From: Vibrio sinaloensis
GTDB taxonomy: Bacteria; Pseudomonadota; Gammaproteobacteria; Enterobacterales; Vibrionaceae
Length of the DNA: 64,000 nucleotides
Assembly (NCBI RefSeq): GCF_000808535.1
Contig: NZ_JWLV01000023.1
Span: 1 to 64,000, forward strand
Direction of reading: 5' to 3'
Shown: positions 8,119-18,995 of the stretch, in pieces
Layout: every line of letters starts with the position of its first letter
Numbering within the stretch: the first letter of the stretch is position 1
Notes under the pieces: model-generated
Told to the model about the DNA's origin: nothing
Database searches by the model: none
The model's input: only the letters and a program-made list of their open reading frames with translations
Made by a program: the position numbers and the translations under genes

Positions 8119-8559
8119 TTAGAGCTTTTTAGCCCATGCCTCTGCAGATTTTTCAATAAGTTGGTAAGCGTGTTCAAAGGCTTCTCGACTTTGACGGAAA
8201 GGGTCGGGTATGTCCTGTTGTCCAATCCATTGGCCGAATAGCATGGTTTTTCCTCGAGCTTCTGGTGCAATTGAGGTCAACGCTTCCATATGTCCTTTCT
8301 CCATAACCAAAATTAGGTCGTATTGCGCGCACAGCGAAGAGGTAAGTTGTTGAGCTTGGTGCCCAGTTAAGTCAACATCATTTTCTGCGGCAAGCTCCGT
8401 TGCCATATTGTCAGCAGACTTACCGACAAGCCCACTCTTTTCGGCGGCGATACCGGCAGAAGCAATGTGTTTTTCAGGAAGTAACTTTTGTAAAACTCGC
8501 TCACCAGTTGGAGAGCGACAAATGTTGCCTACACAGACGACGAGAATTTTATTAAACAT
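8119..8559 (-). CDS. wzb: Low-molecular-weight protein-tyrosine phosphatase (Wzb/Etp type)
   Basis: A 146-residue LMW phosphatase. The P-loop is VCVGNICRSP, fitting the CX5R motif at the N-terminus, and the general-acid loop is present as DIPDPFRQS. The enzyme removes phosphate from the C-terminal tyrosines of Wzc, allowing the phosphorylation cycle that drives capsule export. I chose the ATG at 8559 (MFNKILVV) because it puts the P-loop at the normal distance from the N-terminus; the frame could also be opened by a TTG 18 bases upstream. It lies between wza and wzc, the usual order. Confidence 0.93.
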   Translation of the reverse strand: MFNKILVVCVGNICRSPTGERVLQKLLPEKHIASAGIAAEKSGLVGKSADNMATELAAENDVDLTGHQAQQLTSSLCAQYDLILVMEKGHMEALTSIAPEARGKTMLFGQWIGQQDIPDPFRQSREAFEHAYQLIEKSAEAWAKKL

Positions 8560-8618
8560 ATCTTCATTTCCCAGCAAGAGTTTAGCTTGCCGGGAGCTCC
8601 ATTTAATTCAACTGGATA

Positions 8619-9752
8619 TTACGGCCAAGTCTTGATACGTAATGCACCTTCGGTAAGCTCGTTAAAGCCAGTGATTGTTGGCATTAATTGACTGATCACG
8701 CGATTCCAACGGGTAAGTGGCGCAGCGGTAACGTAGACAATATCGTAAGGCTTAAGATCAAACTCTGTACCAATCACTAGTGCGGACGCATCTTTGATAT
8801 TCAGTTGGAAAATATCAGCAAGGTGTTCGGATTTGTCACCTGCTGTGCGAATTACAAATACGCCTGTTGCATCCGCTGATAGCTCATTAATACCACCCAC
8901 ATTGCTGAGCGCCTCAGTGAGGCTCATGCCGGCGCGATCCATTTTCAGCAGTTTAGGGTCATTCACTTCACCCATAACAAACACTTTTTGATTGTCGTCA
9001 CGAGGTACGTGGATGATGTCGCCAGATTGCAATAAGCGATTTTGCTTTAGGTCACCACGCTGCATGAGAGCATAAAGTGAAAGAGATTCTTCTACCCCGT
9101 TACGCGTAAGCGTGACATTGCGCCAATCGGCATCTTCTGCGAGTCCACCAGCGTGATTGATAGCATCCAATAGCGTAAGGGGAATGTTAGTAATCGCTTG
9201 CTGGCCTGGCTGAGATATTGCGCCAGTAATGTAAGTTTTTTGCGAGCGAAATGAGGCTACACTTACATCAACTTGCGGGCTCTCCAGATACTTGGCCAAA
9301 CGTTCTGCAATATCAGTTCTTATTTCACGAACGGTTTTGCCTTTAACTTCTACAGTGCCTATGTACGGGTAGAAAATTGTGCCATCAGCATGAACCCAGT
9401 TACCTGATTCAGAAGCACTGCGATATGAGCCGGCAGGAATCGTAAGTTCTGGGTGATCCCACACGGTAACATTCAAGATATCGCCAGGGCCAACTCGATA
9501 CTCGTAGTTGGCGATCATTTGATCTAATTCAGGGTTGGCTTGGGATACAAAGCTGCGCTCTTTAGGCAGCGTGCTAACGGTCTGAGCAGTAAGTGGATAG
9601 AGGTTAACTTGTTCAGAAACCGTGGATTCTTGATTTGTTTCTGTTTCGACGATGTTTTTATTGTCTGTCGAGAGATGTGAGCCTGGAGTTGTACATCCTG
9701 CCAATAACGCTGGGATTACCATCGCAAGCAAAAGCTTTTTTTTAAATTCCAT
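8619..9752 (-). CDS. wza: Wza-type capsule/exopolysaccharide export outer-membrane lipoprotein
   Basis: A 377-residue lipoprotein with the lipobox LLAGC (Cys20). It has the polysaccharide export domain beginning [19 protein letters not shown] (about residues 86-104), followed by SLBB domains containing the TGAISQPGQ and VMGEVNDPK loops, and a C-terminal segment ([11 protein letters not shown]) that in Wza forms the amphipathic outer-membrane helix barrel. It should form the octameric channel through which polysaccharide leaves the cell. It is the first gene of the export operon. I found no RfaH ops element (GGCGGTAG) in the 250 bases upstream. Confidence 0.95.
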   Translation of the reverse strand: MEFKKKLLLAMVIPALLAGCTTPGSHLSTDNKNIVETETNQESTVSEQVNLYPLTAQTVSTLPKERSFVSQANPELDQMIANYEYRVGPGDILNVTVWDHPELTIPAGSYRSASESGNWVHADGTIFYPYIGTVEVKGKTVREIRTDIAERLAKYLESPQVDVSVASFRSQKTYITGAISQPGQQAITNIPLTLLDAINHAGGLAEDADWRNVTLTRNGVEESLSLYALMQRGDLKQNRLLQSGDIIHVPRDDNQKVFVMGEVNDPKLLKMDRAGMSLTEALSNVGGINELSADATGVFVIRTAGDKSEHLADIFQLNIKDASALVIGTEFDLKPYDIVYVTAAPLTRWNRVISQLMPTITGFNELTEGALRIKTWP

Positions 9753-10150
9753 GTTTGCTAAGTCATTAAATTAATTATGTATTACAACCTTCATGTCGTA
9801 ATAGAAGAGTTTAAATAAAAAGCACATGCCAAACTTCAATATTCTGTAAACAATTGTTGTCTAGAAGTGTTTGCGGCGATTGTACTATGCATACGGTTAA
9901 TCACCTAATTATCCATACAATCAGCGCTGCTGCAATTATGAACGCATAAATAGTGGGAGAAAGGTTCCGGATTTGAGTGGGCACGCATAGAGAGGTATCA
10001 GTATGAAGGTCTACTTTGGTGAGAGCAGCCCCTTCTCTTCGAACTTTTGTCTCATTATTAAGACGAGCGGTGAAGTGACTAGGCGATTGGCTGTTATCGA
10101 CTATTATTATTGTATCTTGTTGATAGAAGAATCAACACCAAGGAGGCAGT
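9753..10150. other. Intergenic region between divergent wza and DUF3135 genes
   Basis: About 400 bases between divergent genes that must hold both promoters. For the plus-strand gene, a TTGGCT and a TTGTAT hexamer 17 bases apart lie around 10088-10117. I cannot name a convincing wza promoter. A short open frame at 10003-10191 has an SD-like sequence but overlaps the DUF3135 start and looks spurious. Confidence 0.5.
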
Positions 10151-10483
10151 ATGAGCTCACCACTAGTAAACCAAACTCTCCCCCCGTTTGATGAGTTAGT
10201 TGAGTTGGCGCAGCAAAACCCAGAAGCGTTTCGCCAATTTAAGCAGGATATGTGTGAAGAGTTGATTTTGTCTGCGTCCGACGCAATGCAGGATCGGCTT
10301 TGGGCCCAGCAAAGCCATATCGATAGGGTTGTGAACCATTGCAAAAATCCTAATCAGGCCAACGTTCTTCTTATGAGAGAACTTGTTTCCCAAATGATCA
10401 AATTCCAAGATGTGATTGAGCAAGACGGCTACGATGAACCTAAATCAGATGCCGAAGTTATTCCATTTGATTCTTGGCGATAA
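10151..10483 (+). CDS. DUF3135 family protein
   Basis: A 110-residue, soluble, probably all-helical protein that matches the DUF3135 family I know from Vibrio and relatives. It has no signal peptide or membrane segment. The visible pattern is LPPFDELVELAQQNPEAFRQF at the start and an acidic C-terminus ending IPFDSWR. A good SD (AAGGAGG) lies upstream of the ATG. No function is established for the family. It stands alone, divergent from the capsule operon and upstream of groES. Confidence 0.8.
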   Translation: MSSPLVNQTLPPFDELVELAQQNPEAFRQFKQDMCEELILSASDAMQDRLWAQQSHIDRVVNHCKNPNQANVLLMRELVSQMIKFQDVIEQDGYDEPKSDAEVIPFDSWR

Positions 10484-10638
10484 GCCTAATTCGCTTTGCA
10501 GTTGATGGATAGGATTAGGCGTTTAGCTTTGCCAGCAACGCCTTCACTTCGCAGATTGCTACGCTAGTTTGCTCTTCCTTTGCACCGTTCTTACTTCTTT
10601 CTTATCTGAGCTTGATCACAAAAAATCTCTCCTGTGCC

Positions 10639-10667
10639 CTTGGGTTTACTAAAACCGTCCCACATAT
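10639..10667 (+). promoter_or_regulatory. Possible sigma-32 heat-shock promoter of groESL
   Basis: CTTGGG (10639-10644) and CCCACATAT (10659-10667), 14 bases apart, resemble the sigma-32 pattern CTTGAA / CCCCATNT. The site is about 65 bases upstream of groES. The match is partial, so the call rests also on the known heat-shock control of groESL. Confidence 0.5.
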
Positions 10668-10732
10668 AGTTACCACAAGGCTTTCAAAGCCGCTTATCAA
10701 ATCAAACATAGACATTTCAGGAGAGACGACCG

Positions 10733-11023
10733 ATGAACATTCGTCCATTACACGACCGAGTTATCGTAGAACGTCAAGAAGTTGAATCTAAATCAGCAGG
10801 TGGCATTGTTTTGACTGGTTCAGCTGCAGAAAAATCAACTCGCGGCGTAGTTCTAGCTGTAGGCAAAGGCCGCATTCTAGAAAACGGCACAGTGCTGCCA
10901 TTGGACGTTAAAGTTGGCGACATGGTTATCTTCGCTGAAGGCTACGGCACTAAGACTGAAAAAATCGATGGTAAAGAAGTGCTAGTGATGTCTGAAAACG
11001 ACATCATGGCGATCGTTGAGTAA
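10733..11023 (+). CDS. groS: Co-chaperonin GroES
   Basis: A 96-residue chaperonin-10 protein, starting [16 protein letters not shown], with the mobile-loop segment [16 protein letters not shown] that docks on GroEL. It forms the seven-subunit lid of the GroEL folding chamber in the cytoplasm. An SD (AGGAGAG) lies ahead of the ATG. It is followed 75 bases later by groEL, the usual bicistronic operon, with no terminator between. Confidence 0.98.
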   Translation: MNIRPLHDRVIVERQEVESKSAGGIVLTGSAAEKSTRGVVLAVGKGRILENGTVLPLDVKVGDMVIFAEGYGTKTEKIDGKEVLVMSENDIMAIVE

Positions 11024-11083
11024 TAGCAATCATTGAGTAATTTTTTGCTCAGATTCAACTGCTAATCAAAACTAAGAATTTAG

Positions 11084-12745
<1,662 letters not shown>

Positions 12746-12774
12746 TCATCCCCTCGCTATTCATAGTGAAATTG

Positions 12775-12802
12775 AAAACGGAGACTTCGGTCTCCGTTTT
12801 TG
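12775..12802 (+). terminator. Rho-independent terminator of groESL
   Basis: An 11-bp perfect stem around a TTCG tetraloop (12786-12789) is followed by a U-run. It lies 30 bases after the groEL stop. Confidence 0.92.
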
Positions 12803-12924
12803 TATTTAGTCTGTGTCTCAAATGTAATATTGGTTTAAGTTAAGTTTTTTGTAACTTGATGATATTATGCGCATCTCGTCAGTTTCCTTTAAGTCGTTAA
12901 AGGGTGTTTGGGTAGGAATCAGAC

Positions 12925-12951
12925 TTTACATTTTAAGTAGAGCCGTACAAT
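12925..12951 (+). promoter_or_regulatory. Candidate ugd promoter
   Basis: TTTACA (12925-12930) and TACAAT (12946-12951) each match consensus at five of six bases, but the 15-base spacing is short. The site is 31 bases before the ugd ATG, after the groEL terminator, so a promoter is needed somewhere here. Confidence 0.4.
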
Positions 12952-12981
12952 ACCTATTAGTTTTTTATTAAGAGGTAAGCG

Positions 12982-14148
12982 ATGAAAATTGCTGTCGCAG
13001 GGACAGGTTATGTCGGTTTGTCCAATGCAATGTTACTAGCGCAAAACCATCAAGTGGTGGCTTTAGATGTTGTAGAGAAGAAAGTTGAGTTATTGAACAA
13101 CAAAGTGTCACCAATTGTAGATGCAGAGATAGAGGACTTTCTTACCAATCGGTCGCTAAACTTTGTCGCGACCACGGATAAGCAACTCGCCTATCAAGAT
13201 GCTCGTTTTGTGGTGATTGCGACACCGACTGATTACGATCCGGTGACAAACTACTTCAATACTTCGTCAGTGGAATCTGTGATAAAAGATGTCATGTTAA
13301 TCAACCCTGATGCAGTGATGATCATTAAGTCCACCGTTCCAGTTGGTTATACCGAACGTGTTAAACAAGAATTAGGCTGTGACAATCTGATTTTCTCTCC
13401 GGAATTTCTTCGCGAAGGTAAGGCACTTTACGACAACTTACATCCATCACGTATTATCGTAGGTGAGCAAAGTGAGCGTGCACAAGAGTTTGCTAACTTG
13501 TTGGTTGAAGGGGCACAGAAGCAGGATATTGAAGTTCTGCTGACTAACTCCACTGAAGCAGAAGCGGTTAAGCTGTTCTCCAATACTTATCTTGCTATGC
13601 GAGTTGCTTACTTTAATGAGCTAGACTCGTATGCTGAAGCGCATGGCTTGGACAGTCGTCAAATCATCCAAGGGGTTGGCTTAGACCCGCGTATTGGCAA
13701 TCACTACAATAACCCTTCATTTGGCTATGGTGGCTACTGCTTGCCAAAAGACACTAAGCAGCTACTTGCAAATTACCAAGAAGTTCCAAACAACATTATT
13801 GGTGCGATCGTTGAAGCAAACCGAACGCGCAAAGACTTTGTCGCAGACGCTATTCTTAAACGCAACCCTGAAGTGGTGGGTATCTATCGCTTAATTATGA
13901 AAGCTGGTTCGGACAACTTCAGAGCCTCATCCATCCAAGGCATTATGAAGCGACTGAAAGCGAAAGGGATTACCGTTGTGGTTTATGAACCTGTGCTGGA
14001 AGAAGACGAGTTTTTCCACTCCAAGGTCATTCGCGACTTGGAAGCGTTTAAAGCGCAGTCGGATGTTATTGTTTCCAATCGCATGGCTGAAGAGTTGGTC
14101 GACGTGGCAGACAAAGTATACACCCGCGATTTGTTTGGTTCTGACTAG
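12982..14148 (+). CDS. ugd: UDP-glucose 6-dehydrogenase
   Basis: A 388-residue nucleotide-sugar dehydrogenase. The N-terminal Rossmann motif is [10 protein letters not shown]. The family signature [11 protein letters not shown] lies near residue 140, and the catalytic Cys is in [11 protein letters not shown] (about residue 254). It oxidises UDP-glucose to UDP-glucuronate with two NAD+ in the cytoplasm. UDP-glucuronate is a capsule and LPS precursor, so the gene fits the nearby wza-wzb-wzc export locus even though groESL lies between. Length matches the short Ugd subclass found in enteric and Vibrio surface polysaccharide loci. Confidence 0.96.
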   Translation: MKIAVAGTGYVGLSNAMLLAQNHQVVALDVVEKKVELLNNKVSPIVDAEIEDFLTNRSLNFVATTDKQLAYQDARFVVIATPTDYDPVTNYFNTSSVESVIKDVMLINPDAVMIIKSTVPVGYTERVKQELGCDNLIFSPEFLREGKALYDNLHPSRIIVGEQSERAQEFANLLVEGAQKQDIEVLLTNSTEAEAVKLFSNTYLAMRVAYFNELDSYAEAHGLDSRQIIQGVGLDPRIGNHYNNPSFGYGGYCLPKDTKQLLANYQEVPNNIIGAIVEANRTRKDFVADAILKRNPEVVGIYRLIMKAGSDNFRASSIQGIMKRLKAKGITVVVYEPVLEEDEFFHSKVIRDLEAFKAQSDVIVSNRMAEELVDVADKVYTRDLFGSD

Positions 14149-14162
14149 CTAAAACCCCTTAA

Positions 14163-14197
14163 CAAATAAAGCTCCAAATGGAGCTTTATTTGTTTTT
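14163..14197. terminator. Bidirectional terminator between ugd and the UDG gene
   Basis: A perfect 13-bp stem (14163-14175 with 14180-14192) with loop AAAT and A/T-rich flanks on both sides. It lies between convergent genes and includes the stop codon of the minus-strand gene. Confidence 0.85.
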
Positions 14198-14770
14198 GAG
14201 ATGCTGATGAACATATTGCCTTATATACGGAACTACTTCCTCCTCAAACCACGGGTTTCTTTTTAGCCACAGCGTGTTTCTCGGTGACGGATGAGGTAAA
14301 GGCAGGTAATGAGGTGCCCATCGGTGCCAGTCTTTAACCGTTTCTGTCAGTGTATTCGGTTTGTCATCTAGGTAGTAATTCTGCGCATATTGCCCGATGA
14401 GTAGCGTCATGCCGACGTTTGGTAACTGCTTTAGAATTGCACTATGCCAAGTTGGAGCGCACTCTTTTCTTGGGGGAAGGTCGCCGCTTTTTCCTTTCCC
14501 TGGGTAGCAAAGCCCCATCGGCATAATCGCAATTTGTTTCTTGTTGTAAAACTGGGCTTTGTCCAACTGTAACCACTCCCTTAGTCTATCACCGCTGGGG
14601 TCATTCCAAGGAATGGAGGTTTGATGTACTTTCAGCCCTGGTGCCTGACCTATAATGAGCAGCTTTGCTGATGGGCTTGCTTGAATAACGGGGTTACAGC
14701 CATGCTCTAAGTGAGGCTTGCAGATATCGCATTGTCTAACTTGATATAAAAGTTGTTCTAGTTTGCTCAT
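14186..14770 (-). CDS. Uracil-DNA glycosylase family protein, Fe-S type
   Basis: A 194-residue protein of the uracil-DNA glycosylase superfamily. Motif 1 reads GQAPGLKVH (residues 41-49) and the C-terminal motif reads LPHPSPRNTLW. Four cysteines at 14, 17, 88 and 104 have the spacing of the [4Fe-4S]-binding cysteines of family 4/5 glycosylases, so an iron-sulfur cluster is likely. Members remove uracil from DNA in base excision repair, but some branches of this superfamily have other or unknown substrates. The start is 10 bases after the stop of the upstream dehydrogenase gene, so the two are probably co-transcribed. Confidence 0.85.
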   Translation of the reverse strand: MSKLEQLLYQVRQCDICKPHLEHGCNPVIQASPSAKLLIIGQAPGLKVHQTSIPWNDPSGDRLREWLQLDKAQFYNKKQIAIMPMGLCYPGKGKSGDLPPRKECAPTWHSAILKQLPNVGMTLLIGQYAQNYYLDDKPNTLTETVKDWHRWAPHYLPLPHPSPRNTLWLKRNPWFEEEVVPYIRQYVHQHLKNK

Positions 14771-14780
14771 GCTGGGCCGC

Positions 14781-15707
14781 TTAATAACCTTTGTCTATAT
14801 CTACTTGGTTTAGTAGCGCAAACCCATCTCGCCATCTTTGGAAGTTCTCAGCAAAGATATCAACGACCTGCTCAGGAAAACTTAAGGCAGCTATGTGCGG
14901 GGTAATGGTGATGTCGCGGCGAGCCCAGAAAGGGTGTTCATTAGGTAGGGGCTCCGTATCGAACACATCTAAGTAAGCGTGAGCAAGCCATTGGTTATCT
15001 AATGCGTCCGATAGTGCCGATTCGTCAACTGCACTCCCTCGCCCAACATTAAACAGCAAGGTTTGGCTGCAGTAGCTTAGACTTTCTCGATTGAAAATAT
15101 GATGGGTTTCTGGCGTGTTCGGCAGGGTGTTAACAATGACATCGGCGTTTTTGAACGCCGTGGCCAACTCTTGGATATGGTAGGTGGTATCAAATGGACT
15201 GTTTTTAGCGGGAATTCCGCTGCGATTTACCCCTGAGACATGTATGCCGAACGCTTTTGCGGTAGTGGCTAAATAGCTGCCAATCGAGCCTGTGCCAAGA
15301 ACCACCATTTTTAAATGATTCAATGATTGATAAGGCATAGGGTGCCAAGTCGATGCTTCTTGTTGCTTGGCGTAGTGCTTAAAGTGGCGCTGATGCTGAA
15401 TAAGATAACCGAGTACGTATTCCGATATTTGCTGGCCGAAGATGCCTTTCACATTGGTTAATTCACCACTAAACTCATCTAAAGACGGAAGCAGTGCATC
15501 AACGCCAGCGAATATGGATTGAATCCACTCAACATTGGGAAACTGCTCAATCTGCGATGAGGCGAGGGGAGGAGAGGCCAATAGTATATTCGCCTCTTCG
15601 CGAGAGGTGCTGATCTCTAAGTCTGGCAAATTGGCTTGTTCGAGTAACGCTTGGTACTTCGAGTCATCTTCCGTCAGAAGATACACTTTATAAGTGAAAT
15701 TGTTCAT
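14781..15707 (-). CDS. D-2-hydroxyacid dehydrogenase (NAD-binding)
   Basis: A 308-residue enzyme of the D-isomer-specific 2-hydroxyacid dehydrogenase family. The nucleotide-binding loop is VLGTGSIGSYLA. The catalytic Arg lies in LLFNVGRGSAVDE, the Glu in DVFDTEPLPNEHP, and the catalytic His in TPHIAALSFPEQ. Such enzymes reduce glyoxylate, hydroxypyruvate or other 2-oxoacids; substrate cannot be assigned, though the layout resembles GhrA. I chose the ATG at 15707 (MNNFTYKVY); a GTG at 15743 in the same frame would add 12 residues but overlaps the divergent gene's promoter region. Confidence 0.88.
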   Translation of the reverse strand: MNNFTYKVYLLTEDDSKYQALLEQANLPDLEISTSREEANILLASPPLASSQIEQFPNVEWIQSIFAGVDALLPSLDEFSGELTNVKGIFGQQISEYVLGYLIQHQRHFKHYAKQQEASTWHPMPYQSLNHLKMVVLGTGSIGSYLATTAKAFGIHVSGVNRSGIPAKNSPFDTTYHIQELATAFKNADVIVNTLPNTPETHHIFNRESLSYCSQTLLFNVGRGSAVDESALSDALDNQWLAHAYLDVFDTEPLPNEHPFWARRDITITPHIAALSFPEQVVDIFAENFQRWRDGFALLNQVDIDKGY

Positions 15708-15779
15708 CGGCTTGCTTTTTTCCCTGCTGGTTATCAAGTACACTTTCGCTGTTTATTTCAACAGACCCTAAGAGTCGCT

Positions 15780-16367
15780 ATGCTACAGAATCCTCTTCAA
15801 CTTCGCCTTGAGAAGTTTGAACCCTGGAAACAGATTACCTTTATGGCGTGTCTATGTGAACGCATGTATCCAAACTATGCCATGTTTTGCCAAACGACAG
15901 AGTTTGCGGAAGCGAGAATTTACCGCGATATCCTAGATAGCATCTGGGAGCAACTAACGGTGAAAACCGCTAAAGTGAATTTTGAGCGCCAGCTTGAAAA
16001 GTTAGAAGAGATCATTCCTAGCTCTGAGGATTTTGATTTTTACGGTGTTTACCCAGCCATTGATGCGTGTGTAGGTTTGTCGACGCTAATTCATGGCTTG
16101 CTGGATCGCGATTACTTGTATGAAAACATGCAAAAACTCAGTCAACAATCGGTGATGACGGTAGCACAGCTAGAAGAAGCTCAAACGGGCGAAGAAATTA
16201 CCAACGAGAATCAAAAAGATAATGAAGCTGTTTGTGCTGAGTGGGACGTACAGTGGGCCATCTTCCGTCCGTTGAAGGATGCGCAAGAGCGTGATATTGA
16301 GTTGATCAAAGACCTGCGCGCTGAGCTCAAAGATGAAGGCGTGAGTAATATCGGGATTGCGGTGTAG
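15780..16367 (+). CDS. DUF416 (YjaG) family protein
   Basis: A 195-residue cytoplasmic protein starting MLQNPLQLRLEKFEPWKQ. It is helical throughout, has no signal or membrane segment, and matches the DUF416/YjaG family, which in E. coli also sits directly upstream of hupA. Motifs visible are FMACLCERMYPNYA and a conserved acidic YPAIDACVGLS segment. No function is known. The ATG at 15780 gives the family's usual length and N-terminus; the open frame extends upstream only because it has no stop. The gene is divergent from the dehydrogenase gene, 72 bases away. Confidence 0.85.
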   Translation: MLQNPLQLRLEKFEPWKQITFMACLCERMYPNYAMFCQTTEFAEARIYRDILDSIWEQLTVKTAKVNFERQLEKLEEIIPSSEDFDFYGVYPAIDACVGLSTLIHGLLDRDYLYENMQKLSQQSVMTVAQLEEAQTGEEITNENQKDNEAVCAEWDVQWAIFRPLKDAQERDIELIKDLRAELKDEGVSNIGIAV

Positions 16368-16399
16368 GGAGCTCTCTTGCTCTGTTAATGTTTGATAGC

Positions 16400-16430
16400 A
16401 AAAGGGTTGATGCATGACATCAACCCTTTT
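16400..16430. terminator. Bidirectional terminator between DUF416 and CNNM genes
   Basis: A perfect 13-bp stem (16400-16412 with 16418-16430) around a 5-base loop lies between convergent genes, with A-rich left and T-rich right edges. Confidence 0.85.
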
Positions 16431-16433
16431 GTT

Positions 16434-17531
16434 TTAGTTGTCTTCTTTCTTCGAGTTTTGGTCGTCCGACTCGTCATCATCGTCGTCACGATTCTCGATT
16501 ACGCCGTGGCGCTCTTTCCACTTTTCCCAACGCTCAAAAGCCAGCTCTTGCATATCTGTGGTGCGATCGGCTTCGTCGACAATTTCTTCTCCGACTAAGT
16601 GCTCGAAAATATCTTCTAGAGTCAATATACCTTGAACCGTGCCATATTCATCGACAATCATCGCCAACTGCAAACGGTTCGCCATCATCTGTTCGAACGC
16701 TTTCGGTAGCACAATCGTATTCAGTAGCACATGCACTGGACGCATCACCGAACCAAGTTGTTTTTCACCACAGCCGCTTTGTTGTAGCTTGAACAGCTCC
16801 AAACGGTGTACAAAGCCAATGATGTTGTCTGTTGACTGACTGTAAACCAAAGGTCGTGAGAATGGAGTATCGCGATACTCGCTCAAGAACTGGTTGATAC
16901 TCATCTCTGCGTCTACTCGGAAAACGACAGGGCGAGGAGTCATCACTTGTGTCACAGGGACATCTTGGATGCCCAATAGATTGTTTAAGATTTTGGTTTC
17001 ACCCTCTGCAAACTCACCGCTCTCCTTGGCTAGAATTGCCATCGCAGACAGCTCGTCGCGCATTTTTGGTGCTTCATGACCGCTAGCCAAGCGTTTGGTG
17101 ATTTGTTCCGAGAACCAGACAAATGGAGTCAGCGCCCATACCATCCAACGCAATGTGGTCGCGGCTGTAGGCGCGAGTTGACGCCAGTAAGTTGCACCTA
17201 TGGTTTTTGGCACGATTTCAGACAGGAGTAGGACCGCAAACGTGAGGACCGCAGAGAAAACCCCTAACCACTGGCTACCAAATACGGCTGCTGCCTGCGC
17301 ACCTGCAATCGCTGCACCAATGGTATGAGCAATAGTATTCAGAGTTAAGATTGAGGCCAGTGGTCGGTCGATGTCGGTTTTGAGCTTGGTTAAAGCCTCT
17401 GCCGCAGGGTGCCCTTGCTGGCGCAATTGAGCAATATAGCTAGGTGAAATACTTAGAAGCACCGCCTCTAACACAGAGCAAACAAACGATACGCCAATGG
17501 CAACAGAGACGTATAGAGCTAGCAGAAACAT
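16434..17531 (-). CDS. CNNM/CBS domain membrane protein (hemolysin C-like, ion transport)
   Basis: A 365-residue protein with an N-terminal CNNM (DUF21) transmembrane domain of about four helices (residues 1-140, including LSEIVPKTIGATYWR) followed by a tandem CBS pair (PVTQVMTPRPVVFRV... and MMANRLQLAMIVDEYGTVQGILTLEDIFEHLVGEEIVDE). The C-terminus is highly charged and acidic (DDDDDESDDQ) and lacks a full CorC_HlyC transporter-associated domain. Relatives export Mg2+ or other divalent ions, or support CorA-type transport. The label hemolysin used for this family is historical. It has a standalone position convergent with the DUF416 gene. Confidence 0.88.
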   Translation of the reverse strand: MFLLALYVSVAIGVSFVCSVLEAVLLSISPSYIAQLRQQGHPAAEALTKLKTDIDRPLASILTLNTIAHTIGAAIAGAQAAAVFGSQWLGVFSAVLTFAVLLLSEIVPKTIGATYWRQLAPTAATTLRWMVWALTPFVWFSEQITKRLASGHEAPKMRDELSAMAILAKESGEFAEGETKILNNLLGIQDVPVTQVMTPRPVVFRVDAEMSINQFLSEYRDTPFSRPLVYSQSTDNIIGFVHRLELFKLQQSGCGEKQLGSVMRPVHVLLNTIVLPKAFEQMMANRLQLAMIVDEYGTVQGILTLEDIFEHLVGEEIVDEADRTTDMQELAFERWEKWKERHGVIENRDDDDDESDDQNSKKEDN

Positions 17532-17927
17532 AACTTTCCTATGAAGATTAATGTATGACCGACACTTCTCAGCGAGTCGGGCTTGGTATTCTTGTTATAC
17601 CCGAAAACGGTGCCAGTATCACGACCGAAATTGGTATTCAAGCCAACGGGATTTTCACGCTTTACAAGCCTGGTCTGATTGGTTTTTATCCGCTCTAATG
17701 CCTGTAAAATCAAGCTTCTCAGGCTTTGAGTAAGCTATAAATAAGGTCGAAATTGGTTAAAAACAAGGGATCAATTCGCTCTGGCTGGTAACAAATTGTG
17801 AGTTAATACTCAGATTATGGTTAAAAGTACGTCATGAGAGCGAAAGATCGCTTACAAACCTTTGCCAGATGGGGCATTTATGCTTTAGAGTGAGTTGAAT
17901 TCGATAACATATGAGAAGGGAAACCTA
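17532..17927. other. Intergenic region upstream of hupA and the CNNM gene
   Basis: About 400 bases between divergent genes. A possible hupA promoter is TTGCCA near 17864 and TTTAGA near 17885. I see no gene, repeat or clear operator; short frames here lack ribosome binding sites. Confidence 0.4.
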
Positions 17928-18200
17928 ATGAACAAGACCCAATTAATCGACTTTATCGCAGAGAAAGCAGACCTATCTAAAGCGCAAGCTAAAGCTGCTC
18001 TTGAAGCAACTCTTGATGGTGTGACTGATGCACTTAAAGAGGGTGACCAAGTTCAACTAATTGGTTTTGGTACATTCAAAGTTAACCACCGTGCAGCTCG
18101 TACTGGTCGTAACCCAAAGACTGGTGAAGAGATCCAAATCGCTGCAGCAAACGTTCCTGCGTTTGTATCAGGTAAAGCGCTGAAAGACGCTGTAAAATAA
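17928..18200 (+). CDS. hupA: DNA-binding protein HU-alpha
   Basis: A 90-residue HU protein starting [20 protein letters not shown], with the DNA-wrapping beta-arm region ([19 protein letters not shown]) and the C-terminal helix ending [11 protein letters not shown] bends DNA and organises the nucleoid. I chose the ATG at 17928, which has a good SD (GAAGGG) and gives the exact family length. The gene lies between a yjaG-type gene and a DUF1481 gene as in E. coli, with purHD close by. Confidence 0.97.
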   Translation: MNKTQLIDFIAEKADLSKAQAKAALEATLDGVTDALKEGDQVQLIGFGTFKVNHRAARTGRNPKTGEEIQIAAANVPAFVSGKALKDAVK

Positions 18201-18282
18201 TTAATACAACGACTCCAGAGTTTTTTGCTGGAATTGTTTAAAATACGCCAAGGTAGCCTCTATCTTGGCGTATATTTTTATT

Positions 18283-18978
18283 ATGAAGAAAATTTTATTG
18301 TCAGCACTGGTTGGCGTTCTTGTGACTGGTTGTTCATCCGGTCCGTCAACGGCAAACCTTGAACAGTTCTCTGAATATACTGGTGGGCGCTCTATGGGCG
18401 ACGCCACTAGCCTATATTGGTACACAGAGCGGCTTTCCAATCCATTTACCGCAGCAGATTATGTTACGGCAGGCGATTACGGTTGGTATAAAACCAGTTA
18501 CCGTTGGTCAGAAGCGCAGTTGCGCGAACTGGTGCGTGAAGGTGAGCAACGTAACGATAACCAAGAGTTGGTGTCGTACCGAATTCATGTGCGTTTTAAC
18601 AAAAATGGTGAGGCGGTTTATCAGCAGTATCGATTAGATGGACGAGTATTGCCCGTCAGTCGTGATAAGTTGGCTTGGCTGAAACAAGAAGCGCTTGATA
18701 TCGCAACCATTAGTAAGCAGCAGGAAAAAGATGGCCTTGAGCTTATCCAAGGGTATTGGGATGGCAGTACTTTTGAAACCTGTTCAGAGAATAACTACTC
18801 AACGATCGAGTTCAACCAGACTTTGCCTAGCTTCGTTGTTGATCGTTTGTCTTCAGTCGACAACTACATTGCACTTTTAGGATCAACTCGCGGAAACAAA
18901 GTGACGGTCAAAGAGCTCTTGATGCTGGCAGAAGATAGCCAAGATTGCATTGAGCGTCCGAATTTAATCGAAGAATAA
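18283..18978 (+). CDS. DUF1481 family lipoprotein
   Basis: A 231-residue protein beginning MKKILLSALVGVLVTGCSSG, a signal peptide with lipobox VTGC (Cys17). It belongs to DUF1481, whose E. coli member YjaH is also encoded just downstream of hupA. The mature part has aromatic-rich strands (SLYWYTERL, YGWYKTSYRWSEAQLREL) and a pair of cysteines (FETCSE, SQDCIE) that may form a disulfide in the periplasm. Function unknown. It may be read from the hupA promoter, since I see no strong terminator in the 82-base gap. Confidence 0.82.
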   Translation: MKKILLSALVGVLVTGCSSGPSTANLEQFSEYTGGRSMGDATSLYWYTERLSNPFTAADYVTAGDYGWYKTSYRWSEAQLRELVREGEQRNDNQELVSYRIHVRFNKNGEAVYQQYRLDGRVLPVSRDKLAWLKQEALDIATISKQQEKDGLELIQGYWDGSTFETCSENNYSTIEFNQTLPSFVVDRLSSVDNYIALLGSTRGNKVTVKELLMLAEDSQDCIERPNLIEE

Positions 18979-18995
18979 ACCGACTATCGAGATCA

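Noticed and set aside
10003-10191. A 62-codon plus-strand frame with an SD-like sequence upstream of the DUF3135 gene
   Set aside because: It overlaps the well-supported DUF3135 start in another frame, has no recognisable features and covers the probable promoter.
15708-15743. Upstream GTG start for the 2-hydroxyacid dehydrogenase gene
   Set aside because: The ATG at 15707 gives the more usual N-terminus; the extension adds charged residues without homology and runs into the divergent promoter.
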